Positions 36,452-45,666 of a stretch of DNA of 64,000 nucleotides are shown one piece after another. The translations under genes and the position numbers were made by a program. The DNA lies in the NCBI RefSeq assembly GCF_013410215.1, contig NZ_JACCFQ010000001.1, positions 2,542,001 to 2,606,000 of the forward strand. Reading direction: 5' to 3'. The DNA comes from Nesterenkonia sandarakina. Lineage in GTDB: Bacteria > Actinomycetota > Actinomycetes > Actinomycetales > Micrococcaceae. The notes beneath the pieces were generated by a model. That model saw only the letters and a program-made list of their open reading frames with translations, searched no databases and was not told where the DNA came from. Position 1 is the first letter of the stretch. Each line of letters starts with the position of its first letter.

Positions 36452-37729
36452 ATGACACTCCCCGATCTCGACACCCCCGCACCGATCCAGCTGATCCGCT
36501 CCGCCTGGCAGCCGGATGACCTGCACAGCGCGACCAGGCTCTCCGCCCTGGTGGCCGCGGCCCAGCTGCTCCGGGTGCGCCGCGGCATCTACATCGACGC
36601 CGCCACGTGGGTGCGGTCCCCGCCGTGGGTCCGCGCGCAGATCGCCGTCGCCGCGATGGCCCACCGGCTGCCGAACTCGCTGTTCTGCCGCGACTCCGCG
36701 ATGCTGCTGCATGGTCTGCCGCTGATCACCCCGCCGCCGCACGTGACCGTGCGCACCCAGGACCCCAGCCTGGTCGGGATCGGTCGGCGCGAATCGATGA
36801 CCGGATCCACGAGCGCCGAGAGCTGGCTCGCCGCGTACTCCACAAGGTCCCAGGAAGAGCCGACGACGGCGGCTCTGCTCAACGTGCCGACCCGGCGCTT
36901 CGAGACGGTGCTTCCGCGGGGGATGACGCGCGGCAGCGCCCGAGAGTCCCAGCGGCGCGGGATCCTCCGCACCCCGCAGGTGCGGCTTCCGGCCTCGGCG
37001 CTGAGCGTGGTGACCGGACCGGAGTCCGGGTACTGGGTGGAGCCGGTCGAGATCGCCCTGCCCGACGCCGCCTCCCGCCTGCCCTTCCCTGAGGCCGTGG
37101 CCGTGTTGGATGCCTTCCTCGCGCAGTCCGCTCTCGGGGACCTGCTGAAACCGCCGGAGTCCTCAGCCGGGCTTTCAGACTGGGGGGACGGGTTCCTCAC
37201 GCACCGACTGAACCGGCGTTGGAGGGCGGCGGTCGGCTTCGCCGATGCTCGTGCCGAGTCCCCCGCGGAGTCCGTCTCGCGCGCGCTGATCCATCAGCTG
37301 GGCTTCGCGACGCCGGCGCTGCAGGTATGGATCGCCACGGACATCGGCGATGAGCGCGTGGATTTCGAATGGGTTCTCCAGGCCCGCTCCCGTTCCGGGG
37401 CGTCGCGGCCGCGTCGGATCGTCGGGGAGTTCGACGGGCGCGGGAAGTACTTCGACGAGGCGCTGCTGCAGGGTCGCTCCGCCAAGGAGGTGCACTATGC
37501 GGAGAAGCTGCGCGAGGATGCGCTCCGCCGCACCGGGCGCGACGTGGTGCGCTGGGGGTGGTCTGACCTGGCCCGTCCCGAGATCCTGGCGGCGAGGCTC
37601 GCCCAGGCGGGGGTGCCGCGGGCTCGGGAGGGGACTCGCCCCGCCGTCGTCGTGGGAGCCGCTCACAGCGCTCCTGCGCTCCCCAGTCCCAGCCACCGTC
37701 CCGATCAGCGTCCCAACCCCCGTGGTTGA
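36452..37729 (+). CDS. AbiEi-like N-terminus with PD-(D/E)XK nuclease-like C-terminus (DUF559 type)
   Basis: A 425-residue protein. Residues 1-100 resemble the AbiEi/type IV antitoxin winged-helix region seen at the front of many actinobacterial proteins: LVAAAQLLRVRRGIYID and the conserved FCRDSAMLLHGLPL. The C-terminal 130 residues look like a DUF559/very-short-patch-repair-type PD-(D/E)XK fold: ERVDFEW, then IVGEFDGRGKYF with the E-x-D...K pattern, then KLREDALRRTGRDVVRWGW. ATG 36452 follows TGGAGG directly. The last 40 residues are Pro/Arg-rich, and the stop codon lies inside the second palindrome. Function is unknown; the nuclease call is by motif. It has no antitoxin or toxin partner beside it. 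Confidence 0.7.
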   Translation: MTLPDLDTPAPIQLIRSAWQPDDLHSATRLSALVAAAQLLRVRRGIYIDAATWVRSPPWVRAQIAVAAMAHRLPNSLFCRDSAMLLHGLPLITPPPHVTVRTQDPSLVGIGRRESMTGSTSAESWLAAYSTRSQEEPTTAALLNVPTRRFETVLPRGMTRGSARESQRRGILRTPQVRLPASALSVVTGPESGYWVEPVEIALPDAASRLPFPEAVAVLDAFLAQSALGDLLKPPESSAGLSDWGDGFLTHRLNRRWRAAVGFADARAESPAESVSRALIHQLGFATPALQVWIATDIGDERVDFEWVLQARSRSGASRPRRIVGEFDGRGKYFDEALLQGRSAKEVHYAEKLREDALRRTGRDVVRWGWSDLARPEILAARLAQAGVPRAREGTRPAVVVGAAHSAPALPSPSHRPDQRPNPRG

Positions 37730-37769
37730 GTTTTCCGGTCCCAACGTCAGGACCGCAGAACTCAACCAC
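37722..37769. repeat. palindrome IR-2 at the right end of the nuclease-like cassette
   Basis: Arms 37722-37741 and 37750-37769 pair over 20 positions with one mismatch and one G-T wobble, around the loop caacgtca. The core GTTGAGTTTTCCGG matches that of IR-1 with one change. The purine tract and ten-G run on its right, read on the other strand, resemble the pyrimidine tract left of IR-1, so the two ends are in inverted orientation. The left arm contains the TGA of the enclosed gene. It could also serve as a bidirectional terminator for that gene and the convergent acetyltransferase gene. Confidence 0.75.
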
Positions 37770-37799
37770 CCAGGAAAAGGAAAGGGAATGGGGGGGGGG

Positions 37800-40535
37800 T
37801 CAGTAGCGGCTGATCGCGCGACGGGCGGAGTCGGTGCGCTGTTCTGGGTTGGCGATCTCGATCGCGGCGTGCAGCACCTGGACCCCCTCCGGGGAGGCCA
37901 GCACCGGGGTCAGCTCCAGGGACGCCACCTGGGGGTGGTTGTCCTTGAGCGTGGCCACCCGCTGCAGCGTGTCCTCCAGGGCGGCGATGTCCACCGCCGG
38001 GACGCCCTTATAGCCGAAGAGCCGCTTCGCCGCCCGGGGGCGGCGCAGCAGCCCGCGCACGTCCTGGTCGGTCAGCGGGGGCACCGCGTGGGCCCAGTCG
38101 TCGAGCAGCTCCACCGCGTCCCCGGAGAGGCCGAAGGAGATCACCGGGCCCATCAGCGGGTCCTCGATCGCGCGGATCACGCAGCCCTGACCGGCCGGCG
38201 CCATGGACTGCAGCTCCAGTCCCGCCGCGTCATAGTCCGCGAGCACCCGCCGCATCTCCGCGATCGCCCGGCGCAGCTCCTCGGGATCCTCGATGTTCAG
38301 CTGCACCCCGCCCAGGTCAAGACGGTGGCGCAGGTAGGTGTTCGTGGACTTCACCGCCACCGGGTAGCCGAGCGACTCTGCCGCCGCCAGTGCCTGATCC
38401 TCGGTGGAGAAGGCCACCGAGCGCAGCATCGAGAGTCCGTAGACCTCCAAGAGCTCAGCGCAGCGCTCGGGCTCGAGCTGCCGCAGCGTGGCGCCCTGAA
38501 CGCCGGCCAGCCAGCCGTCGAGCAGCGCGTCCCCGCGCCGCGACGCGGCCGTGCCCTCCAACCCGGCCGGCACGAACGGCTCTCCGATCCCTTCCGAGCG
38601 CCAGCGCTGATAGCGCACGATCTTCGCCAGCGCGGTCAGTGAGCGCTCCGGGGAGGAGAACACCGGGAACCCCTGCTGCAGGGACCCCTTCTCGATCACC
38701 GGGGCGGCATTGCCGATATGGTTCAGCGGCACGGCGGAGTCCAGCACCCCGATCCAGGACGCGACCATCGGTTTGGTGTGCTGGCGCGCGGTCTGCGAGA
38801 TCAGCCGGCTGTGGTCATAGTGCTCCCCGGTCACCGCGGGCTGCAGGCACAGCGCCACCGCGTCGACGTCCTCGGCGGTGAACAGCTCCTCCAGGGCGCC
38901 GGCCAGCGCGGCGTCGGCCTCGGCGCGGGGCAGATCGAGGTCAAGGTTCCCGACGACGTGGGTCGCGGTCAGGTCCAAGGTGCCGGCGGTGTCGGCCAGG
39001 ATCCGGCTCATCGAGGGCGAGTTCGAGAGGATCCCGATGCGCCCGCCCCCGGGCAGCGGCTGGGTGGCGAGCACCTGGAGCACGTCCATGAGCGAATCGT
39101 GGTTGCCCACCTGGATCACCCCGGAATGCTCCAGCATGGAATCCACCGCGCCCATCGGGGCGCGGGTGGTGCGGACCTCGTGTCCCGGCGGCAGGCTGCG
39201 CCCCATCACGTCGGACTTCGCGACCACCACCGGCTTGGTGCGCGAGAGCCGGCGCGCGATCCGGGAGAACTTGCGCGGATTGCCGAAGCTCTCCAGATAG
39301 ACCCCGACGGCGCGGGTGGAGTCATCGTCCTCGAAGTACTGCATCGCGTCGTTGCCGGAGAGGTCCGCCCGGTTGCCCGCGGAGATCACCGAGGAGAGCC
39401 CCAGCTCGCGCCGGTTGGCCTGGGCGAAGAGCGAGACCCCGATCGAGGCGGACTGGCTGAACAGCCCCACCCCGCCGCGCAGCGGCATCGTCGGGGAGAG
39501 CGAGGCGTTCAGGGAGACATCCGGGTCGGTGTTCAGCAGACCCACCGAGGCCGGTCCGATCACCCGCATCCCCCAGCGCCGCGCCAGGCGGACCAGTTCC
39601 CGCTGGGCCAGCCGACGCTGCTCCACGTCTTCCTCACCCGAGCCCAGCTCCGGGGCGGTGATCACCAGGATCCCCTTGACCCCGTTGCGTCCGCAGTCTG
39701 CGACCACCTCGGGAAGGTGCTCGGAGGGCACGGCGACGACGGCGAGGTCCACCTGCTGCTTGATGTGCGCCAGTGAGGCGTAGGCCTCGACCCCGCCGAC
39801 CTCGAAGGCCTCCGGGTTCACGGAGTGGACTCCCCCGGTGAAGTGACCTTCGATCAGGTTCTGCACCAGGTGATAGCCCACGGAGCCGTACTCCCGGGAG
39901 GCCCCGATCACGGCGACCTGCTCCGGGGCCAGAAGCTCGGCGACGCTGCGGGACTCGGCCCGATGCTCCCGGGCCTCCATCACCGCCCGGGACCGCTCCG
40001 TGGGGTCGATGGGGAACTCCACCATCACCACGCCGTCCTCGAAGCTGCGCTGGGTCTCATAGCCGGCCTCGGAGAAGACCGCCAGCATCTTCCGGTTCTC
40101 CGGGAGCACCTCGGCCGAGAAGCGTTCGAGTCCGCGCTCGCGACCGGCGGCCGCCAGGTGCTCCAGGAGCACCGAGCCCAGACCGCGGCCCTGGTGTCGG
40201 TCCGAGATGTTGAACGAGACCTCGGCCTCGCGGCTGCCATCGATCCGGTCATATCCGCCGACCCCGATGATCTCCTCGTCGAGCAGGATCACCATCGCGA
40301 CCCGATCCACGTGATCCACCCGGGTGAACCGGTCGAGCTCCTTCTCGGTGAGCGTGGACTTGAACGTGAAATAGCGCAGATAGATCGAGGACTCGGACTG
40401 CGAGGAATGCAGCCGCTGCAGCCGCTCGGCATCCTCCGGACTGATCGGGCGCAGATGGGCGGCAGCCCCGTCTCGCAGCACGACATCTGCTTCCCAGTGC
40501 GCCGGATATCCGCCGGTTCGGGGTGTCTCACCCAT
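37800..40535 (-). CDS. GNAT acetyltransferase fused to an NDP-forming acyl-CoA synthetase-like region (PatA type)
   Basis: The 911-aa protein carries an N-terminal GNAT domain (about 20-190; acetyl-CoA loop [12 protein letters not shown]). A succinyl-CoA-synthetase-like CoA-binding region follows ([15 protein letters not shown] near 215, then [13 protein letters not shown]), and the C-terminus is an ATP-grasp-like domain ([20 protein letters not shown]). This order, GNAT first, is the reverse of Salmonella Pat and matches what is described for Streptomyces PatA, a protein-lysine acetyltransferase that controls acyl-CoA synthetases. The usual SHTG phosphohistidine motif of active synthetases is not evident. 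ATG 40535 has TAGTCT seven bases upstream; the earlier ATG at 40553 lies before that hexamer and is rejected. Confidence 0.83.
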   Translation of the reverse strand: MGETPRTGGYPAHWEADVVLRDGAAAHLRPISPEDAERLQRLHSSQSESSIYLRYFTFKSTLTEKELDRFTRVDHVDRVAMVILLDEEIIGVGGYDRIDGSREAEVSFNISDRHQGRGLGSVLLEHLAAAGRERGLERFSAEVLPENRKMLAVFSEAGYETQRSFEDGVVMVEFPIDPTERSRAVMEAREHRAESRSVAELLAPEQVAVIGASREYGSVGYHLVQNLIEGHFTGGVHSVNPEAFEVGGVEAYASLAHIKQQVDLAVVAVPSEHLPEVVADCGRNGVKGILVITAPELGSGEEDVEQRRLAQRELVRLARRWGMRVIGPASVGLLNTDPDVSLNASLSPTMPLRGGVGLFSQSASIGVSLFAQANRRELGLSSVISAGNRADLSGNDAMQYFEDDDSTRAVGVYLESFGNPRKFSRIARRLSRTKPVVVAKSDVMGRSLPPGHEVRTTRAPMGAVDSMLEHSGVIQVGNHDSLMDVLQVLATQPLPGGGRIGILSNSPSMSRILADTAGTLDLTATHVVGNLDLDLPRAEADAALAGALEELFTAEDVDAVALCLQPAVTGEHYDHSRLISQTARQHTKPMVASWIGVLDSAVPLNHIGNAAPVIEKGSLQQGFPVFSSPERSLTALAKIVRYQRWRSEGIGEPFVPAGLEGTAASRRGDALLDGWLAGVQGATLRQLEPERCAELLEVYGLSMLRSVAFSTEDQALAAAESLGYPVAVKSTNTYLRHRLDLGGVQLNIEDPEELRRAIAEMRRVLADYDAAGLELQSMAPAGQGCVIRAIEDPLMGPVISFGLSGDAVELLDDWAHAVPPLTDQDVRGLLRRPRAAKRLFGYKGVPAVDIAALEDTLQRVATLKDNHPQVASLELTPVLASPEGVQVLHAAIEIANPEQRTDSARRAISRY

Positions 40536-40542
40536 AGGATCA

Positions 40543-40548
40543 AGACTA
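40543..40548 (-). promoter_or_regulatory. -10 hexamer for leaderless PatA-type gene
   Basis: TAGTCT lies seven bases before ATG 40535, with no Shine-Dalgarno. It sets the start below the longer open frame. Confidence 0.5.
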
Positions 40549-40659
40549 ACCATCCCCACCCGGAGATCGATACCCACCCTCCGACGCGCCCTGATCACGC
40601 TGCTCGGCAGCTCCAGGCCTGCACCTGCCCCCGAGAGATACAGGACCAGCACACCCGCC

Positions 40660-43227
40660 ATGGCCCGCCGTTCCAAGAGCGCCGACACTCCCCCGGTCAC
40701 CCCGGAGGAGAACATCATCGACATCGACGTCTCCGCGGAGATGGAGACCTCCTTCCTGGAATACGCGTATTCGGTGATCTACTCGCGAGCCCTGCCCGAC
40801 GCCCGGGACGGTCTGAAGCCGGTGCAGCGCCGGATCCTGTACATGATGGCGGACATGGGTCTGCGCCCCGAGAAGGGCCACGTGAAGTCGGCCCGCGTGG
40901 TGGGCGAGGTGATGGGCAAGCTGCACCCGCACGGTGATGCCGCGATCTATGACGCCCTGGTCCGGATGGCGCAGTCCTTCGCGCTGCGCCTGCCGCTGGT
41001 GGACGGCCACGGCAACTTCGGCTCGCTCGACGACGGGCCCGCCGCGCCCCGCTACACCGAGGCCCGGATGACCGCCGCGGCGCTGTCGATGACGGCGGAC
41101 CTCGATGAAGATGTGGTGGACTTCGAGCCCAACTACGACAACCAGCTCACCCAGCCCGGCGTGCTGCCCAGCGCCTTCCCCAACCTCTTGGTCAACGGGG
41201 CCTCCGGGATCGCGGTGGGGATGGCGACGAACATGGCCCCGCACAATATGCGCGAGGTGATCAGCGGCGCCAAGCACCTGATCCTGCACCCGGAGGCCAC
41301 CCTCGAGGACCTGATGGAGCACATCCCCGGCCCCGACCTGCCCTCGGGCGGTCGGATCGTGGGGCTGGAAGGGATCCGGGACGCCTACCGCACCGGCCGC
41401 GGCTCGTTCAAGACCCGCGCGAAGGTCTCCATCGAGCAGGTCTCGGCCCGCAAGACCGGGATCGTGGTGACCCAGCTGCCCTATATGGTCGGGCCTGAGA
41501 AGGTCATCGAGAAGATCAAGGACGCCGCCCAGGCCAAGAAGCTCACCGGGATCTCCGACGTCCTGGACCTGACCGACCGCAAGCATGGGCTGCGGATGAT
41601 CATCGAGCTCAAGGCCGGATTCAACCCGCAGGCCGTCCTCGCCCAGCTCTACCGGCACACCCCGCTGGAGGACTCCTTCGGGATCAACAACGTCGCCCTG
41701 GTCAACGGGCAGCCGCGCACCCTGGGCCTGCTGGAGATGCTGCAGGTCTATGTGGACCACCGGCTGGATGTGGTGCGCCGACGCAGCGCCTACCGGCTGC
41801 GCAAGCGCCAGGCCCGGCTGCATCTGGTCGAGGGTCTGCTGATCGCGATCCTGGACATCGACGAGGTCATCCAGATCATCCGCGCCGCAGAGGACACCGC
41901 GGCGGCCCGGTCGCGGCTGATGACCATCTTCGACCTGAGCCAGGCTCAGGCCGATCACATCCTGGAGCTGCGGCTGCGCCAGCTGACCCGCTACTCCTCC
42001 CTGGAGCTGGAGCAGGAGAAGGAACGCCTGGAGGCCGAGATCGCGGAGTTGGAGGCCATCCTGGGCTCCGAGACCCGGCTGCGCAGCCTGGTCGCCGATG
42101 AGCTTGACGAGGTGGCCGCGAAGTACGGCGACGATCGGCGCACCGAGCTGCTCGACGCCGAGGCCGCCCCCGCGGTCACCGCCCAGCCTGACCCGGCAGC
42201 CCCCTCCGCCGGGTCCAGCCTGCAGATCCCCGACGCCCCCTGTTGGGCGGTGCTCTCCAGCTCCGGCCAGCTGGCCCGCACCACCAACCGCTCCTCCCTG
42301 GTGCACCCGACCCGCCGTGCCCGCCACGACGCGCTGACCTCAGTGGTGCCCACCACCGCACGCGGGGAGATCGGCGCGGTCACCTCCGCGGGCCGGATGA
42401 TCCGGGTGCCGGTGGTGGACATGCCCGCCGTGGAGATGTCCTCCGGCGCGGTCAACCTCAACCAGGGCGTGAAGGCCCGGGAGTTCCTGCATCTGGAGAA
42501 GAACGAGGAGCTGCTCGCCTTCGTCCCGCTGGACGCGGTGATCGCTCTGGGCACCGCGCAGGGCAGGGTGAAGCGGGTCAACCCGGACTACCCGCTGAAT
42601 CGTGACGACTGGGAGGTGATCTCGCTCAAGGGTGAGGGACGCGCCCAGGACCGGGTCATCGGGGCCGCGGTGGCCGCCGAGGACGCCGACCAGCTCTGCT
42701 TCATCACCGCCGGCGCCCAGCTGCTGCGCTTCGGCGCCTCCCTGGTACGTCCGCAGGGACGCACCGCCGCCGGGATGCTCGGGATCAAGCTGGCCCCTGA
42801 GGACACCGTGATCGGCTTCTCCGTGGTGCCCGCAGATGCATCCGAGGAACACGCCGGGGAAGGCGAGCCGAGCGGGGACCCGTCGCAGCGGCCGGTCTCC
42901 AGCGCTCTGGTGGTGACCCTCGCCGGCGGCGACGCCCCGCTGGAGGGCTTCGAATCCGGCAGCATCAAGCTCACCGACTTCTCCGAGTTCCCCGCCAAGG
43001 GCCGCGGCACCGCGGGTGTGCGGGCGCACCGCTTCATGCGCGGAGAGGACCACCTGAAGCTGGGCTGGGCTGGGATCGGGCCGGCGCTCGGCGCGGCCCG
43101 CACCGGCGCCGCGCGGATCCTGCCCTCGGAGATGGCGCGTCGGGACGGGTCCGGCATCCCGCTGGAGCGTGGCGTTGACGCCGTGGCCTCCAGTCCCGAG
43201 GCGCTCTCCGCCGCCGTTGTGCGGTGA
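40660..43227 (+). CDS. parC: type IIA DNA topoisomerase A subunit (ParC/GyrA family)
   Basis: The A subunit cuts and rejoins DNA. The 855-residue protein has the QRDR-type region [26 protein letters not shown] near 76-106, catalytic Y132 in APRYTEARM, and a C-terminal beta-pinwheel domain from about 510. The GyrA-box QRRGGKG is not evident, which argues for a topoisomerase IV-like decatenase and not gyrase. It differs from gyrase A also in its N-terminus ([25 protein letters not shown]). No B subunit gene is within reach in this window. The gene is divergent from the PatA-type gene. Subunit naming (parC) is by these features and is the likeliest reading. Confidence 0.88.
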   Translation: MARRSKSADTPPVTPEENIIDIDVSAEMETSFLEYAYSVIYSRALPDARDGLKPVQRRILYMMADMGLRPEKGHVKSARVVGEVMGKLHPHGDAAIYDALVRMAQSFALRLPLVDGHGNFGSLDDGPAAPRYTEARMTAAALSMTADLDEDVVDFEPNYDNQLTQPGVLPSAFPNLLVNGASGIAVGMATNMAPHNMREVISGAKHLILHPEATLEDLMEHIPGPDLPSGGRIVGLEGIRDAYRTGRGSFKTRAKVSIEQVSARKTGIVVTQLPYMVGPEKVIEKIKDAAQAKKLTGISDVLDLTDRKHGLRMIIELKAGFNPQAVLAQLYRHTPLEDSFGINNVALVNGQPRTLGLLEMLQVYVDHRLDVVRRRSAYRLRKRQARLHLVEGLLIAILDIDEVIQIIRAAEDTAAARSRLMTIFDLSQAQADHILELRLRQLTRYSSLELEQEKERLEAEIAELEAILGSETRLRSLVADELDEVAAKYGDDRRTELLDAEAAPAVTAQPDPAAPSAGSSLQIPDAPCWAVLSSSGQLARTTNRSSLVHPTRRARHDALTSVVPTTARGEIGAVTSAGRMIRVPVVDMPAVEMSSGAVNLNQGVKAREFLHLEKNEELLAFVPLDAVIALGTAQGRVKRVNPDYPLNRDDWEVISLKGEGRAQDRVIGAAVAAEDADQLCFITAGAQLLRFGASLVRPQGRTAAGMLGIKLAPEDTVIGFSVVPADASEEHAGEGEPSGDPSQRPVSSALVVTLAGGDAPLEGFESGSIKLTDFSEFPAKGRGTAGVRAHRFMRGEDHLKLGWAGIGPALGAARTGAARILPSEMARRDGSGIPLERGVDAVASSPEALSAAVVR

Positions 43228-43241
43228 CCATGACACACCAT

Positions 43242-43258
43242 TACTACACCGTGTAGAA
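43242..43258 (+). promoter_or_regulatory. BlaI-type operator
   Basis: TACTACACCGTGTAGAA contains the perfect odd palindrome CTACAC-c-GTGTAG, close to the TACTACA/TGTAGTA dyads bound by BlaI-family repressors. TATTCT at 43278-43283 is a fitting -10, which would place the operator over the -35 region. It lies about 110 bp before the blaI start, so autorepression is likely. Confidence 0.7.
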
Positions 43259-43368
43259 ATCACAGGCTCGGCAGGAGTATTCTGGTCCCATCAGCTGACC
43301 GGGGACCGTCTCATCGCGTGCTCGCACCAGCTTCATCGACGTGTCACAGCACTAAGGAGCACCTGCCC

Positions 43369-43710
43369 ATGGCCACCCTCGGAGGACTGGAGCGCTCTGT
43401 GATGAGCCTGCTCTGGGACAGCGCCGAATCCCTCAGCGCGAATGACGTGCGGGATCGTCTCGGCGAGGACCTCGCGGTGACCACCGTACTCACGGTGCTC
43501 TCTCGCCTGGAGCGCAAAGAGATGGTGCGACGGGAACGTTCCACCCGGCCGCACCGCTACACCGCGGTGGCCTCCCGGGAGGAGCACACCGTGGAGATGC
43601 TCAACGAGGTGCTGGGCACTGCCGGAGACCGCGAGGCAGTGCTGGCCCGGTTCATCGGGGGCATCCCCGAGTCCGAGGCCGCCGCGCTGCGTCGTCTGCT
43701 GCAGAGATAA
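43369..43710 (+). CDS. BlaI/MecI/CopY family transcriptional repressor
   Basis: A 113-residue winged-helix repressor: LGGLERSVMSLLWDSAESLSANDVRDRL, VTTVLTVLSRLERKEMVRRER and HRYTAVASREEH form the DNA-binding domain, and the C-terminal helix is for dimerisation. In the bla and mec systems such repressors are cleaved after signalling by an M56 membrane peptidase, and a gene for one follows 48 bp downstream. AAGGAG stands nine bases before the ATG. The operator upstream supports autorepression. No beta-lactamase or penicillin-binding protein gene is adjacent, so the regulon is not visible here. Confidence 0.91.
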   Translation: MATLGGLERSVMSLLWDSAESLSANDVRDRLGEDLAVTTVLTVLSRLERKEMVRRERSTRPHRYTAVASREEHTVEMLNEVLGTAGDREAVLARFIGGIPESEAAALRRLLQR

Positions 43711-43746
43711 CCGCTCAGCCGCCGAATCCACATCGGCTCCGGAGAC

Positions 43747-43752
43747 TAAACT
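43747..43752 (+). promoter_or_regulatory. -10 hexamer for the M56 peptidase gene
   Basis: TAAACT lies six bases before the GTG and there is no Shine-Dalgarno. It implies a second, leaderless transcript for the peptidase, independent of the blaI promoter. Confidence 0.5.
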
Positions 43753-43758
43753 GATCCG

Positions 43759-44838
43759 GTGACAATTCTCGCGCTCTGCCTGGCCGCTCTGGCCTTCGCC
43801 CTGGCCGTTCCGGTGCCCCGGGTGCTCAGCCAGGCGAGGTTCCGCACCCGCTCCCCCTGGGCCGCGATGCTGCTCTGGCAGGCGATCGCCCTGGCCGGCG
43901 GGCTCTCCATGGTGGGCGCGCCGATCGTCTATGGGCTCGGCCCATTCGGGGACTCGGTCCCGGCTGCGGCCTGGCACGTGCTGCGCCTCTCGGCCGCCGC
44001 GGACTTCGGCGCCCTCCCGGCGCTGGGGGTCCATGCCGGTCACATCTTCGCGCTCTGCCTCGGCGTGCTGCTGGGGTGCCACCTGCTGCTGACCCTGCTG
44101 CTGACCTATGTGCGGGTCCTGGGGCAGCGCCGGCGGCACCGAGACGTGGTGCGGCTGCTCTCCACCCCGGTGGACGGGAACCAGGCAGCAGCCCTGGGAC
44201 GGCACTTCAAGCTCTCTCCGGAGCTCATCCACGCCCATGTCCTGGAACACGACGCGCCACTGGCCTACTGCCTGCCTGGTCGCACCCACTCCGGCTCGGT
44301 CACGGTGCTCTCCCGGGGACTGCTGGACCAGCTCTCGGAGGGCGAGCTTGCTGCCGTCGTAGCCCATGAGAAGACACATCTGCAGCAGCGCCACCACTTC
44401 CTGACCATGGCCTTCGAGGCCTGGTACCGGGCGCTGCCCTGGCTGCCGACCACCCGGCACGGCCGCGCCGCGGTCACCGAACTCACCGAGATGCTCGCCG
44501 ACGACGGCGCCCTGCGCGCCCACCAGCGTGAGGATCTGGTGCGCGCGCTGGCGCTGAGCTCTGCCGGTCAGGAACACCGCGATGTCCGACGTGATGCCCG
44601 GCCGGACGCAGCGCCGGACCAGAGCACCCCAGGCGGCCACACGGAGGGCGCAGGGGCCACGGAGCCCGCAGAGACGCTCAGCGCAGCGCTGGAGCCCTCA
44701 CCGCTGATCACCACGGCCCGGCTGAGCCGGCTGCTGGTCCCGCCGGAACCGCTGGGCCGTCCCGCGCTGGGCGGGATCCTGCTGATCGTCGCGGCGCTGG
44801 TCTGCGTGCCCACCGCGGCGCTGCTGCTGGGACCCTAG
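43759..44838 (+). CDS. M56 family (BlaR1-like) membrane metallopeptidase
   Basis: A 359-aa integral membrane zinc protease. Hydrophobic helices lie at the N-terminus, near 35-60, 85-115 and at the extreme C-terminus. The zinc site is H203-E204-x2-H207 in VVAHEKTHLQQRHH, with E-L-T-E-M-L-A-D-D downstream as the third ligand region. It lacks the extracellular penicillin-binding sensor domain of BlaR1, so the inducing signal is unknown. It pairs with the BlaI-type repressor just upstream. GTG start; the stop shares the sequence CTAG with the stop of the convergent SDR gene. Confidence 0.87.
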   Translation: MTILALCLAALAFALAVPVPRVLSQARFRTRSPWAAMLLWQAIALAGGLSMVGAPIVYGLGPFGDSVPAAAWHVLRLSAAADFGALPALGVHAGHIFALCLGVLLGCHLLLTLLLTYVRVLGQRRRHRDVVRLLSTPVDGNQAAALGRHFKLSPELIHAHVLEHDAPLAYCLPGRTHSGSVTVLSRGLLDQLSEGELAAVVAHEKTHLQQRHHFLTMAFEAWYRALPWLPTTRHGRAAVTELTEMLADDGALRAHQREDLVRALALSSAGQEHRDVRRDARPDAAPDQSTPGGHTEGAGATEPAETLSAALEPSPLITTARLSRLLVPPEPLGRPALGGILLIVAALVCVPTAALLLGP

Positions 44839-45596
44839 CCGTTGGCGGCCAGGAAGTCCTCTGCCCCGCCGACCAGCTCGGTGTGGCCCTGTGGCAGATC
44901 CGAGCGACCGATCAGCGCGGCGATCTCTGCGGCGAACTCCTCGACGCTGTAGAGCTTTCCGGCCGCCTCACGGCGGGTCTCGAGCGCACCGGGCTCGGCG
45001 CGCTCGAGCAGGGTCGCGGTGATGGTGCCTTCGATCATGTCCCCGGAGACCACGGTGAGCGTGATGCCCTTGGCGTCGAGTTCCGGGATGAGCTCCAGCA
45101 GCGCATCCTCACCGGCGCGCTTGGAGCGCGCCACCGGCTCATAGGCGTCCATGGTGGCGGTCTGTTCGATGAAGTGCGCCTGGTGGCTGGTCACGAACAC
45201 GATCTGTGACCCCGCTGGCATCACCTGGATCGCGGTGCGCACCATCTGCACCTGGGCGTCCCGGTTGAGCTTGAGCGCGTAGTCCTCTCCCCGGCCGGAC
45301 TCCATGCCGCCGGAGGCGTTGAGCACCAGCAGGTTGAGCCCGCCGAAGTTCTCCACCGCGGCGTCCACCAGGGCCTGCGCGCCGGCGGCCTCGGTGAGGT
45401 CGGCACCTACGGCGACCGCCCGGCCACCGGCCCCCTCGATGCCCGCCACGACCTTCTTCGCCCGTGGCGCCTTCTGCCGGTAGTTCACGACGACGCCGGC
45501 GCCCCGAGCCCCCAGAAGGGTCGCGGTGGCGGCACCGATGCCGCGCGAGGATCCGGTGATGATGGCGCCGATGCCGGCGAGGTCCTGCTCTGTCAT
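44835..45596 (-). CDS. SDR family oxidoreductase with Y-x6-K, possible enoyl-ACP reductase-like enzyme
   Basis: A 253-residue Rossmann-fold protein. The nucleotide motif TGSSRGIG at 14-21 and NASGG near 93 are those of classical SDRs. The active site is unusual: Y152 and K159 are separated by six residues (YEPVARSK), the spacing of FabI/InhA enoyl-ACP reductases, not the usual Y-x3-K, and the nearest Ser (S137) is 15 residues before Tyr. It lies 70 bp downstream of fabG on the same strand, like mabA-inhA in Mycobacterium. Whether it reduces enoyl-ACP is not known; I give the SDR call with the FabI-like role as inference. Confidence 0.8.
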   Translation of the reverse strand: MTEQDLAGIGAIITGSSRGIGAATATLLGARGAGVVVNYRQKAPRAKKVVAGIEGAGGRAVAVGADLTEAAGAQALVDAAVENFGGLNLLVLNASGGMESGRGEDYALKLNRDAQVQMVRTAIQVMPAGSQIVFVTSHQAHFIEQTATMDAYEPVARSKRAGEDALLELIPELDAKGITLTVVSGDMIEGTITATLLERAEPGALETRREAAGKLYSVEEFAAEIAALIGRSDLPQGHTELVGGAEDFLAANG

Positions 45597-45666
45597 GGCT
45601 GTGTCCTCAGTTCTGCTTGTGCCTGATGCGTTCTTTGAAAAATACCGGTGCCTGCCCGGGCGGGTC

